From assembly GCA_024760905.1 (NCBI GenBank), contig CM045729.1:44310580-44374579 (forward strand): a stretch of 64,000 nt of DNA, written 5' to 3'. The position numbers and the translations under genes are program-made. Each line of letters opens with the position of its first letter. Position 1 is the first letter of the stretch. This document shows, piece after piece, positions 1 through 10,800 of the stretch. The notes below the pieces were generated by a model, which was not told the origin of the DNA, ran no database searches, and saw only the letters and a program-made list of their open reading frames with translations. The stretch is from Plotosus lineatus. Taxonomy: Eukaryota > Chordata > Actinopteri > Siluriformes > Plotosidae.

Positions 1-50
1 ATGTCCTCCAACCTGTTTAGATATTGACGCTGTTTGTTTTTATTATTTAG

Positions 51-200
51 ATAATAAAGTTGTACAAAGTGAAGCTGGATGACAGTGTGGGAGAGGTTAA
101 AGTAATAAACCGCACTCTACTTGTGCCGGACAGACCAGTCGATTTTCGTTTTCTGGAGCGGAAGGACACATCGACTTACAAGCCAATCCTTTCAAGATGA
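51..200 (+). other. exon-like terminal ORF, unidentified
   Basis: A TTATTATTTAG acceptor-like sequence is followed by 49 open codons and a TGA; the in-frame triplet just before the opening is TAG, as expected if the frame starts at a splice acceptor. The peptide contains LYKVKLDD, GEVKVINR and LLVPDRP. A basic/aromatic segment followed by N-R-x-L-L-x-P loosely recalls the C-terminal tail of Ty3/gypsy Pol proteins, but this is a weak impression. It could instead be the last exon of a gene starting left of the window; an AATAAA lies at 603-608. I do not recognise it. Confidence 0.25.
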
Positions 201-817
201 ATGACTTGGGAATGAAAATATAGTAATGATGATAACGGGTTGTTCTTTGATTCTTGTTCCATTCCAGGTTCTTTCTCATCCCATTTCAGGGGGTTGCTTA
301 CAGTCACTGTAGCTCTGGTGTACTCATTAGGGATCTTTATTCCTAAATCTCTGACAGCTGCTTTGTCGCAATAGTAATAATTAAAGAAAATATTAAGCAA
401 ACAAATGTAGCTAAATCCTAAATAATTTGTATCTGACAGTTTTGGATTTAATACATTTATATGACAATAAAATAACAATGACACACAGTCCTGAACAAAG
501 TAAGCTTAATCAAGAGATTTTCTATTCATTCTGTGGCGAAGAAATATTTCAGAAGTGTTGATTGGGATGGAGGTCCATATCTTGAAAGCCATAAGACAAA
601 TCAATAAAGTAATCTAAGATCCAATTTCATGGAATCTGTTCTAGTCATTAACTTCTTCCTTTTATGGTGTTTGGCAGGCCCGTACCCAGGATGGGTCAGA
701 GTAAGGGTGTCCCAGTAGGGAGGCTGGAGACATGTTCTCATGTGGAGGGGAACAGTCCCGGTACTATTTTTAAATCAAACCAAACTTACCTGCATGATTT
801 ATAGTGTAGTGTGCAAC
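201..817. other. no recognised feature
   Basis: AT-rich non-coding sequence. A 102-codon open frame on the minus strand (176-484) has no recognisable domain and lies over the exon-like ORF. I see no repeat family that I know. Confidence 0.4.

Positions 818-819
<2 letters not shown>

Positions 820-861
<42 letters not shown>
820..861. repeat. (AT)n microsatellite
   Basis: About 21 uninterrupted AT units directly abutting the tail end of a minus-strand SINE. A second (AT)n tract lies just beyond the SINE head near 1,227-1,249, so the SINE may have inserted into an AT tract. Confidence 0.9.
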
Positions 862-864
<3 letters not shown>

Positions 865-1212
865 TCTTCCTTTCAGCTTTTTCCCTTTTACTCGGGAGTC
901 GCCACAGCAAATCATCTGATTCGCACGTTTGATTTGGCAGAGGTTTTTACGTCGGATGCCCTTCCTGTCACAACCCTTTTAGCAAGGGACAGAAACACGC
1001 TGACGACTTTGCAGCCTACTCTTTACGAAAGTCAGCAATGGTTCTTTTACATGCCTCACACCATAGACAGTGAGAGACATGGCCCGCCTTTGATAACCCA
1101 GTTAGCCGCACTGGGGGGGACAGTAACAACCTTGTGGAGAGTGGGACTCGAACCCCCAACCTTTGGATCAGTGATCCAGTGCCCTATACCACTAGACCAC
1201 CACTGCCCCACA
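862..1212 (-). mobile_element. SINE-A copy 1: tRNA-derived SINE with RTE-like tail
   Basis: Read on the minus strand, the right end is a tRNA-like head: an A-box-like GTGGTCTAGTGG, a B box GGTTCGAGTCC, then a body with GTCTCTCACTGTCTATGG. The 3' part contains GGTTGTGACAGGAAGGGCAT followed by GCTGTGGCGAC. Both strings are also in the RTE LINE of this window, the first near its 5' end and the second in its 3' tail. Related copies lie near 49.1-49.5 kb (-), 52.9 kb (-, truncated) and 60.9-61.3 kb (+). The tRNA-like part is not a functional tRNA gene. Confidence 0.85.
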
Positions 1213-1254
1213 TATACACTGCCCCATATATATATATATATATATATACAAACA

Positions 1255-2269
1255 ATAAAAAAGTTAACCATTACTTACCTATTTATTCAACTATCCTTTA
1301 ACATAAACCTGCCCTGATAGAATCTGCCAATCAGCATACAGGATGTTACTGGTGTAATTTATAGAGAATAAAGGCTAAAGGATTATTTTTAGAGAACCAG
1401 GTACGGGTCTGTTATGCAAAATTGGGCACAGCGAAGGCTCACGTGTAGCAATGGGAAAAAATGCAGCCTCCGAAAATCAATGCACTGTAACTACAGATGA
1501 TCACACTCTAGCCTATCCTGTGGTCATGCCTTCTTTGAACTGACTATGTTGCCTTACCACACTGATTGTCTATGTATATAAGCTCGAAAAACTGTAAAAT
1601 AAACTGGAGAAGTGATTAACTATGCTTGTTGTGTCTTGTTGGTGTTTCTCCAGAAGGTGAACCTAAGGTAACCTCTGAACAGGGCAAGAATTTAAAATCA
1701 TGTGTAGAGATTTTTTTTTTTTTGTATTGTTCTCGAAATTTATAGTGTACACCAAATTCAAAAAGGTAAAGCCTAACATGAATATGTTCAGATTCAAAAA
1801 TTGATACATAAACAGATTTCTGATTTTTCTTTCTGGTCTCCACCTGTATTTGAGAGGATATTCTTAAACTACATTTGCCTCATGAGGACCTTAATTCCAG
1901 AATATATTATATAACCTGATTATACTGATTATATAGTATAATCATGTTATAATCATATACCTCTCAACACTCTGAAGAACGAGAGTGTTCATCCTATTTA
2001 AAGTGTGACAGTGATCACAAACATGATGGAATCTACTGAAACTCATTCAAGTTTGAAGAAAGTGCTTTTCTACATTGAAATACATCACTGTGCCGTATTG
2101 TGTTGCTTTCTTTGGATATTTGGTACCAGCATTCAGTTGAAGCTGTCGGATTTCAGAATCAGTGACTGCGGCAAACAATGAATGTATGTCAGAACTTTTG
2201 ATTCAAGCATGATCCAATCAGGATGAGTTCAACATACTGTACTACTTGGAAATAGCACAATCTAATTTC
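1255..2269. other. unannotated intergenic; possible solo LTR and a small palindrome
   Basis: TATATAAG at 1,575-1,582 is followed 16 bases later by AATAAA at 1,598-1,603, a TATA/poly(A) pairing reminiscent of an LTR U3-R junction, but I could not define LTR ends. At 1,917-1,944 the 10-base arms TGATTATACT and AGTATAATCA form a perfect inverted repeat around an 8-base loop. No gene is recognisable. Confidence 0.3.
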
Positions 2270-2286
2270 CTCGATCTCTCAGAGAT
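2270..2286. repeat. left target-site duplication of RTE copy A
   Basis: CTCGATCTCTCAGAGAT here is repeated exactly at 5,433-5,449, flanking the RTE element. Confidence 0.92.
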
Positions 2287-5200
2287 CTTTCTTCTTTTCC
2301 TTTCGGCTGTTCCCTTCAGGGGTCGCCACAGCAAATGATCTGCCTCCATCTCTCCCTATCCTCTGCATCTTCTACTCTTACTCCAACGACCTTCATGTCC
2401 GCCTTCACCGCATCCATAAATCTTCTCTTTGGTCTTCCTCTGGGCCTTTTGCCTGGTAGTTCCAACCTCAGCATCCTACGACCAATATACTCACTATCCC
2501 TCCTCTGTACATGTCCAAACCATCTCAATCTACCCTCTCTGACTTTGTCTCCAAAACATCTTACATGTGCTGTCCCTCTGATGTACTCATTTCTGATCCT
2601 ATCCATCCTCGTTACTCCCAAAGAGAACCTCAACATTTTCATCTCTGCTACCTCCAACTCTGACTCCTGTCTTTTCCCCAGGGCCACTGTCTCTAAACCA
2701 TACAACATTGCTGGCCTCAACACAGTCTTGTACACTTTTCCCTTCATTCTTGCCCGATACTCTCCTATCACATCACACGGACACTTTTCTCCATCCATTC
2801 CAACCTGCCTGCTGCAGCTTCTTCACCTCTTTTCCACACTCTCCATTGCTCTGGATTGTTGAGCCTAAGTACTTAAAATCCTCCACCTTCTTTATCCCTG
2901 CCCCTGTAACCTCAAAGTTCCTCTTGGATCCTTGTCATTCACACACATGTATTCTGTCTTACTAAGACTAACCTTCAATCCCCTCCTTTCCAGGGCATAC
3001 CTCCACCTCTCTAGATTTTCCTCCACTTGGTCTCTGCTCTCACTACAGATCACTATGTCATCTGCAAACATCATAGTCCATGGAGATTCTTGTCTAACCT
3101 CGTCTGTTAGCCTGTCCATCACCATAGCAAACAAGAAGGGGCTCAGAGCTGACCCTTGATGCAGTCCCACCTCCACCTTGAACTCTTCTGTCACACGACA
3201 GCACACCTCACCACTGTCTTACAGCTATCATACATGTCCTGCACCACTCTAACATACTTCTCTGTCACTCCAGACTTCCTCATACAATACCACAGTTCTT
3301 CTCTCGGCACCCTGTCATATGCTTTCTCCAGATCCACAAAGGCACAATGCAGCTCCTTCTGACCTTCTCTGTACTTCTCTATTAACATCCTCAAAGCAAA
3401 CACTGCATCTGTGGTGCTCTTTCTTGGCATGAAACCAAACTGTTGTTCACAAATGCTGACCTCTGCCCTTAGTCTTGCTTCCACTATTCTTTCCCCTAGC
3501 TTCATTGTATGGCTCATCAACTTTATCCTCTGTAGTTGGCACAACTCTGTACATCGCCCTTGTTCTTAAAAATGGGCACAAGCACACTTCTCCTCCATTC
3601 CTCTGGCATCTGCTCACTTTCTAAGACCTTGTTGAATATTCTTGTCAGAAAATCTACTGCTACCTCCCTAGACACTTCCATACCTCAACTGGAATGTCAT
3701 CAGGGATAACTGCCTTTCACTCTTCATCCTCTTCAATGCCCTCCTCACTTCTCACTTACTAATCTTTGCTACTTCCTGCTCCTCAACGGTCACCCCTTCT
3801 ACTCTTTTTCTCTCTCATTTTCCTCATTCATCAGCTCTTCAAAGTACTCTTTCCATCTTCCCAGCACACTTCTGTCATCAGTCAATACATTTCCCTCTCT
3901 GTCCTTTATCACTCTAACTTGCTGCACGTCTTTCCCATCTCTATTTCTCTGCTGTGCTAACCTGTATAGATCATTTTCTCCCCTCCTTACTGTTCAACCT
4001 ATCATACAAGTCATCACTCGCCCTCTGTTTGGCCTTTGACACTGCTACCTTCGCCTTACGCTGTGTCTCCCTGTACTCCTGTTTACTCTCTTCGGTCCTC
4101 TCAATGTCCCACTTCTTCTTGGCTAACCTCTTCTTTTGTACACACTCCTGCACTTCCTCATTCCACCACCAAGTTTCCTTATCTACTCTCCTTCCAGAGG
4201 ACACACCAAGTACTCTCCTACCGGTCTCCCTGATCACATTGGCTGTGGTTGTCAGTCCTCGGAAGCACTTCCTGACTACCCAAAGCCTGTTTCAACTCCT
4301 CCTTGAAGACAACACGACACTCTTCCTTTTTCAGCTTCCCACCCCTTTGTCTTCTGCTCTGCCTTTGCCTTTTTCACCTTTCTCACCATCAGTGTCATCC
4401 TGCACACCACCATCCTATGCTGTTTGGCAACACTCTCACCCACTACTACTTTGCAGTCACTGACTTCCTTCAAATTGCAGCGCCTACACAAGATGTAGTC
4501 TACCTGTGTGCTCTTACCTCCGCTTTCATAAGTCACCCTATGCTTCTGTTTCTTCTTGAAGAAAGTATTCACCACAGCCATTTCCATCCTTTTTGCAAAA
4601 TCGATCAACATCTGTCCTTCTGTGTTCCTGTCCTGGATACCAAACCTGCCCATCACTTCCTCGTCCCCTCTGTTGCCTGCACCAACATGTCCATTGAAGT
4701 CTGCTCCAATGACCACTCTTTCACCTCTGGGGGTACTCTGCATCACTTCATCTAACTCACTCCAGAATCTCTCCTTCTCTTCTAGCTTACATCCTGCCTG
4801 TGGGGCATAAGCACTAACAACATTGAGCATCACGCCTTCAATTTCTAACTTGAGACTCATCACTCTGTCTGACACTCTTTTCACTTCTAGAACATTCCTG
4901 ACAAACCCCTCCTTCAAGATGACTCCTACTCCATTTCTCTTCCGATCCACACCATTATAAAACAGTTTAAACCCTGCTCCTAAGCTTCTAGCCTTTCTAC
5001 CTTTCCACCTTGTCTCCTGAACACACAGTATGTCCACCTTCCTCCTCTGCATCATGTCAGCCAGCTCCCTATCTTTTCCTTGCATAGTTCCAACATTCAA
5101 AGTCCCTACTCTCAGTCCTAGGCTCACGCATTTCCTCTTCTCTCTCTGCCTACGGACACGCCTCCCGCCTCTCCTTCTTCGACGTCTTCGACCAACAGTA

Positions 5201-5432
5201 GTCCAATTTCCATCAGCACCCTGTTGGTTGACAGCACTGATGGCGGTCGTTGTTAACCCGGGCCTCGACCGATCCGGTATGAATTCTGTATTGATCATTT
5301 GCATTTTTAAATGTGGCAGAAGTTTTACGCCGGATGCCCTTCCTGTCGCAACCCTCTGCATTTATCCGGGCTTGGGACCGGCATAAGGGGGAGAGACACT
5401 GGTTAGTGCCCCCCCCGCCTCATGGCTGCATT
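2287..5432 (-). mobile_element. RTE-clade LINE, copy A, end-to-end but frame-broken
   Basis: A 3.15-kb non-LTR retrotransposon on the minus strand. Its single ORF is recognisable throughout but broken by frameshifts. Endonuclease part (about 5,361-4,276): QETRWKG, SAYAPQAG, GADFNGH, TQVDYILC and the terminal KQHRM, as in APE-type endonucleases. Reverse transcriptase part (about 4,237-2,892): [18 protein letters not shown] and MFADDIVI, with the catalytic FADD box. C-terminal part (2,798-2,316): YGLETVAL, RWFGHVQRRDSE and a final CCGDP just before the stop. A single EN+RT ORF, a very short 3' UTR and a GAA/GAAA-rich 3' tail are typical of RTE. A perfect 17-bp target duplication shows that both ends are present. 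The lesions make it non-functional. Confidence 0.93.
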
Positions 5433-5449
5433 CTCGATCTCTCAGAGAT
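5433..5449. repeat. right target-site duplication of RTE copy A
   Basis: Exact 17-base match to 2,270-2,286. It follows the 5' end of the element, whose sense-strand start reads ATGCAGCCATGAGG. Confidence 0.92.
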
Positions 5450-6340
5450 ATTAGACATTATTCCGAGTGAATACTACTCAAATCAAAACAGCTGATGTAC
5501 TTTGTCCCAATTACTAGGAGCAAGTGATGTATCCACTTCATACATTAAAATGTAAAAATAAACTATTAAATATCTCATGTGTTTTTATGTGTTTCCTGTA
5601 GAATACATTGAAACACATTAAAGGAGCATTGTTTACTTTTGTTTCTGAATCAGTCAGTCAGTCAGACTGGGTGCCGTGCCAGAATTCTGGCATAAAAAAA
5701 CACAGTCGAGGCCCAAAGTTCTTTCTGCAGGGTGTTTTTATTGAGACACCATCTCTAGTTAGTTCTACTGTTGACTCTAAAGAGTTCATCCGCCCTTTGA
5801 TATATCTTATTTTTATTCCTAATGGGTTGCTAGCCACCCAATCTGAATCGTTCGGGAGAACAAACTAGCATAGAAGCTGCTAAGCCGCACGGAGCTGTTC
5901 ATAGATTCAACGTGCCTCAGTGCCATTGGTAAAATTTGTCAATACAAACTATTACATTTTGTTTTAGTTTGCCTTTCATTGTTTCCACATTGTAGGTATT
6001 AAAACTTCAACAAAGATTTAAATTGACACCTTTGAGAGAGTGAATGAGATGCCTGATCTCTAGTGTGCTTACCAGCATTCTTTTTTTCCCCCCCAAGTAT
6101 AAATAAATGAACAAACAAAACAAACAAATTTTATTTTTCTGTGCTTCTTCACTTTTCTGTTCCTGAGTAGTATATACTAAAACAGCTTTGCACCTCAGTG
6201 GATATTCTCTCAGGGACTACTCAGCTACATCAACTTTCTGCTCAGTGCGTAAATATTAATTATCATTCAGATAGCAAATTCATCAGACTGTGTCATTCCC
6301 AAGTACTGTAATATATACTAATATCTATTATCCTAATATA
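5450..6340. other. no recognised feature
   Basis: AT-rich intergenic sequence. Open frames here (for example 5,608-5,868) lack known motifs. Confidence 0.4.
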
Positions 6341-6962
6341 CTAGTCGTTCTCAAAAAATTAGCATATTGTGATAAAGTTCATTATTTCTGTAAGGTACTG
6401 ATAAAAATTAAACTTTCATATATTTTAGATTCATTGCACACCAACTGAAATATTTCAGGTCTTTTACTGTTTTAATGCTGATGATTTTGGCATACAGCTC
6501 ATGAAAACCCAAAATTCCTATCTCAAAAAATTCGCATATTTCATCCGACCAATTAAATAATTATGTTCAGTTATGCATTCAATACTTGGTCGGGAATCCT
6601 TTTGTAGAAATGACTGCTTCAGTGTGGCGTGGCATGGAGGCAATCAGCCAGTGGCACTGCTGAGGTGTGATGGAGGCCCAGGATGCTTCGATAGCAGCCT
6701 TAAGCTCATCCACAGTGTTGGGTCTGGTGTCTCTCAACTTTCTCTTCACAATATCCCACAGATTCTCTTTGGGCTTCAGGTCAGGAGAGTTGGCAGGCCA
6801 ATTGAGCACAGTAATACCATGGTCAGTAAACCATATACCAGTGGTTTTGGCACTGTTAGCAGGTGTCAGGTCGTGCTGAAAAATTAAATCTTCATCTCCA
6901 TAAAGCTTTTCAGCAGATGGAAGCATGAAGTGCTCCAAAATCTCCTGATAGCTGTGATGCAT
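6341..6962 (-). mobile_element. Tc1-like transposon, 3' half, truncated
   Basis: The left end (from CTAGTCGTTCTC, after a TA) precedes the TTAGCATATTGTGATAAAG stretch of a Tc1 terminal region. A minus-strand frame of 127 codons (6,962-6,579) is the C-terminal part of a DD34E transposase. FQHDLTPA carries the second Asp, and SPDLKPKENLWDIVKRKL carries the Glu; family members usually read N-P-x-E, so P-K-E is slightly diverged. The N-terminal half is missing, and at 6,962-6,966 the sequence passes straight into an RTE fragment. Confidence 0.88.
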
Positions 6963-6965
6963 GAA

Positions 6966-7983
6966 CTGAAGAACTGTGGTATTGCATGAGGAAGTCTGGA
7001 GTGGCAGAGAAGTATGTCAGAGTGGTGTAGGACATGTATAAGAGATGTAAGACAGTGGTGAGGTGTGCTGTCAGTGTGATGGAAGAGTTCAAGGTGGAGG
7101 TGGGACTGCATCAAGGGTCAGCTCTGAGCCCCTTCTTGTTTGCTATGGTGATGGACAGGCTGACAGACGAGATTAGGCAAGAATCTTCATGGACTATGAT
7201 GTTTGCAGATGACATTGTGATCTGCAGTGAGAGCAGAGAACAAGTACAGGAAAACCTAGAGAGGTGGAGGTATGCCCTGGAAAGGAGGGGAATGAAGTTT
7301 AGCCTCAGTAAGACGGAATACATGTGTATGAATGCCAAGGACCCAACAGGAACGGTGAGGTTACAGGGAGCAGAGATAAGGAAGGTGGAGGATTTTGAGT
7401 ACTTAGGCTCAACAATCCAGAGCAATGGAGAGTGTGGAAAAGAGGTGAAGAAGCTTGTGCAGGCTGGTTGGAATGGTTGGAGAAAAGTGTTCAGAGTGAT
7501 GTGTGATAGGGGGGTATTGGCAAGAATGAAAGGAAAAGTGTACAAGACGGTGTTGAGGCCAGCTATTTTGTATGGTTTATAAACAGTGTCCCTGGGGAAA
7601 AGACAGGAGGCAGAGCTGGAGGTAGCAGAGATGAAAATGTTGAGGTTCTCTTTGGGAGTAACGAGGATGGATAGGATTAGGAATGAGTACATCAGAGAGA
7701 CAGCACATGTAAGACGTTTTGGAGACAAAGTCACAGAGGCTAGATTGAGATGGTTTGGACATGCACAGAGGAGGGATAGCGAGTCTATTGGTAGTAGGAT
7801 GCTGAGGTTGGAACTACCAGGCAGAAGGCCTAGAGGAATTAGACGATTCATGGATGTGGTGAAGGGGGACATGAAGGCAGTTGGTGTAAGAGAAAAAGAT
7901 GCAGAGGATAGGGTGAGATGGAGGCAGATGATTCGCTGTGGCGACCCCTGAAGCGAAAAGCCAAAAGGACAAGAAGAAGAAGA
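6966..7983 (+). mobile_element. RTE LINE copy D, 5'-truncated
   Basis: It starts inside the RT domain and runs through [22 protein letters not shown], the C-terminal RWFGHAQRRDSE and the final RCGDP to the stop and GAAGAAGAAG tail. The frame is interrupted by a TAA near 7,580. 5' truncation with an intact 3' end is the usual product of target-primed reverse transcription. It abuts the Tc1 remnant. Confidence 0.9.
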
Positions 7984-8029
7984 TTATTAACTTTGGACAG
8001 GCTCAGGACAGAATCTACTTCCAGAAAAA

Positions 8030-8262
8030 GTGCATTCATTTCACAAATTCCTGTATCCGCTTAATCCTAATTAGGGTCACAGGGAGGCTGGGACCCATTC
8101 CAGCTGACTTCGAACGAGGGCAGAGAACACCCCAGACAGCTCACCAGGCCATTGCAGGGCAGAAACATGCTGTCGAAAGTCAGCAATGGTTCTTTTACAC
8201 CTCATACCCTAGACAGTGACAAACATGGCCGGCCTTTGATAACCCAGTTAACTGCACTCCTT
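8030..8262 (-). mobile_element. composite SINE-A/C copy 1
   Basis: The right part matches the SINE-A body in reverse (CAGTTAACTGCA, CAGCAATGGTTCTTTTACA). At the 'GCAGAAACATGCTG' point it switches to the SINE-C tail in reverse, with GGTCACAGGGAGGCTGG and CGCTTAATCCTAATTAGGG. The same junction occurs near 22.7 and 24.7 kb. Confidence 0.75.
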
Positions 8263-9262
8263 AGTGATTGTGAGTCTTTAGCCAGCTACCGAGAGGACAT
8301 TTATAACTTCAACTCATGGTGTGAGGACAATTTCCTACAGCTGAATGTAAAGAAAACGAAGGAACTCATCATAGACTTTAGAACAAAAAAATCTGATCAT
8401 GCACCTGTCGTAATTAACTCAGAGACTGTTGAACAAGTTGACCAATACAAATATCTGGGAACTATCATTGACAATAAGCTTACTTTTACACAGAATACTG
8501 ATGCCGTGTACAACAAGTGTCAACAAAGACTGTTCTTCCTTCGCAAACTCAGATCTTTTCATATTGATAAAACCATTATGTTGTTATTTTACAAATCATG
8601 TGTGCAATCTGTTTTACTTTTTAGTGTACAATGTTGGTACGGCACCCTCTCTCTCAAAAACAAAAACAAACTTGGCAAAATTGTAAACGTAAGCAGCAAA
8701 ATCATTGGAACTCCTTTAGACCCTATTGACTACTTTTATGAATCTCGTGTACTAAATTTAGCATCCAAAATTATTAACGACGAAACTCATGTTCTTCATT
8801 CTGAATATATCCTTCTTCCTTCCGGCCGCAGATATCAATTACCCAAACTTAAATCAAAGAGAGCCCGTACATCCTATATACCAACTAGCATTTTCCTTTT
8901 AAATAAGTAGCCTCCACCTTTAGTCTCTTGTATATTGTTACATTTTGTACCACTGTTTTATCTGTTGCGTTATCTAATTTAAAAACTCAGTTTTATGTCT
9001 AAAGTCGTTACATGTCCGTTTAACATACAGTATTCTTTAAAGTATTTTTAAATTTTATTTTTGAAATTTTAGTGCTAGTTTCTTACATTGCACCTTAAGA
9101 TATTTAATATTTAATATTTAATGTTATATATGTATTATGTCTTCATGTTTGTAATATGTTCTTATGTATGTATGTTTTATGGAGCCTGTGTACGTGCAAG
9201 ACAAATTCCCTCCTCTGGCAATAAAGTATTGTCATTGTCATCATTGTCATATTGTCATATTA
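8263..9262 (+). mobile_element. Rex1/L2-like LINE, 3' end
   Basis: The open frame ending at 8,910 encodes the end of a reverse transcriptase and its C-terminal region. QLNVKKTKELIIDFR, YKYLGTIIDNKL, LFFLRKLRSF and a terminal RRYQLPKLKSKRAR are characteristic of the CR1/L2/Rex1 LINE group. The 3' UTR ends with AATAAAG followed by a TGTCATTGTCAT-type short tandem tail (about 9,230-9,262). It is 5'-truncated. The RT active-site box lies in the missing part. Confidence 0.85.
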
Positions 9263-9367
9263 TTTACTTTCCAGATATATAGCACGTGTACATATTAGTG
9301 CTTGACTGTTGTCATTTAAAATAATCATCATGAGCTGATACCTGCACTTATGATGCTGATTAACCAA

Positions 9368-9689
9368 GAACAAAACAATCTTGGGCTTTTTACACCCGAG
9401 CCATAGTATCACATCAAGCCGGTACTTATCCCCAGTTTCCATAGCGTGAAGCGACTAGGAGTACAACTCCTCCTGGACGGGACGCGAGTCCATCGCAGGT
9501 TACCTTCTCAGTATATTTTTACAGGTACCCATTTATACTTCTGGGTGAACAGAGGCACACTTGTGGTTAAGGCCTTGCCCAGGGGTCTTCGCACAGTGGG
9601 GGTCTAACTAGGATTTGAACACACAACCTCCCGATCATGAGCGCAGCACTCTAACCACTACGCCACTGGCCCCACATGAACAAAACAAT
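9368..9689 (-). mobile_element. SINE-B copy 1 with 12-bp target duplication
   Basis: GAACAAAACAAT occurs at 9,368-9,379 and again at 9,678-9,689, flanking a 298-bp element. Read on the minus strand, the element starts with a tRNA-like head (GTGGCGTAGTGGTTAGAG; B box GTTCAAATCC), then has CCCCTGGGCAAGG and TATAAATGGGTACC, and ends in CGGGTGTAAAAA. A second copy lies near 61.5-61.8 kb on the plus strand. It is a retroposed SINE, not a tRNA gene. Confidence 0.9.
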
Positions 9690-10042
9690 TTAGACAGATA
9701 AAATTTGCTTCCTTGAAATATTTTTATGCATATTTATTTAATGTATATTTGTATGTTTGCCGTAATAAAGCCACTTGTGAATCTTTACATTTTATGAGAA
9801 AATTAATTGGGTTAAAGTTTATTTGAAGTGAGAGTTCATTTAGAATAATTAATAATAGGTGTAATATGTTTGATATTGACTGTGAACGGGGAAGATTTTT
9901 CTCAGAACGTAATAAAGCATACTGTATAGGGATTTTACACAGCTTTTGGTATTAATGGCCTGAGATAGAAATGACTGGAACTTGAGGTGATACTACCAGG
10001 TAAACGGGCTGTAATCAGGGGAAGAACATCCAATAAAAGGGT
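9690..10042. other. no recognised feature
   Basis: AT-rich intergenic sequence without coding potential or recognised repeats. Confidence 0.4.
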
Positions 10043-10800
10043 GGACATAATAGAGATAGAGTTGCTGGTGGTGCAGCTGCATTATGATGAGGGGAAAAGA
10101 CAAGACAATGTATTACCATGCTCAGATTTATCCGAGGCCTGAACAAAATGAAGGCCCTTTCACTGAAAGAAAAGCGACTTTTGCTTATTTGCGTTCCACT
10201 AGTGTGCATGCTGTAACAGTTGGGGTAGGGAAAGTCATTCTGGTCGTTAATCATGTGACAGTGTACCATAAACAGCTACTGCTGCTAACTCAGATGACTT
10301 CTTCAGCCGGGGACCACCCGTCAACAAGTGTTTCGACCCTTTAAACTCGGGACACTCTCAGGGTGGCGGGTCCGCAGTGATGACGCCTCACCACTACGTG
10401 TCAGCTGATAGCTTTTAATCATGTGACATACTAGATACATGATAGGACATTATGGCAAAGAGATGCTTGTGGTGCGAGTTGTATTATAATGGAGGGGGGG
10501 CACAAGAAAAGGTGTTAATATGTTCAGAACAATCAACGGTCAGAACAAAATTAAGGCATTTCCACTGAAAGAGACGTGAGCCTGCTTGCTTTTCATATAC
10601 TGTACTCTTACTAGTTAATATTCATGCTCCAACAGCATTCCATCTAAATGACACTTGGTCATGGGTCATGTGGCATACTGACAAGACATTGTGACCTAGA
10701 GATAAAGTGTTTGTTGTGACTTCATATCATTGAGATTTCATCATGAAAATAGTAAACTTTACACTGAAAGCAAAGGTGAAATCATGATGGGGAATCTGTT
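10043..10800. repeat. diverged tandem repeat, three units, unknown origin
   Basis: Units begin GACATAATAG (10,043), GACATTATGGC (about 10,446) and GACATTGTGACC (about 10,683). They share AGAGAT, a TTGTATTAT/GCATTATGAT block, 'AACAAAAT...AAGGC', CACTGAAAG and a final GTCATGTG/ATCATGTGAC. The unit is about 240 bp; the first carries an extra stretch of about 150 bp (10,265-10,418). I do not recognise the family. Confidence 0.55.

Noticed and set aside
1140..1212. tRNA gene on the minus strand (B box GGTTCGAGTCC)
   Set aside because: The same head recurs in several copies followed by an identical SINE body, and the acceptor stem does not pair; it is a SINE head. The same applies near 9.6, 49.4, 60.95 and 61.5 kb.
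811..1317. 168-codon plus-strand ORF
   Set aside because: Reads through an (AT)n tract (Ile-Tyr repeats) and a reversed SINE.
2335..2862. Plus-strand ORFs (175 and 85 codons) over RTE copy A
   Set aside because: Antisense shadows of the RTE coding strand; leucine/serine-rich, with no domain. The same holds for antisense frames over the other RTE copies.
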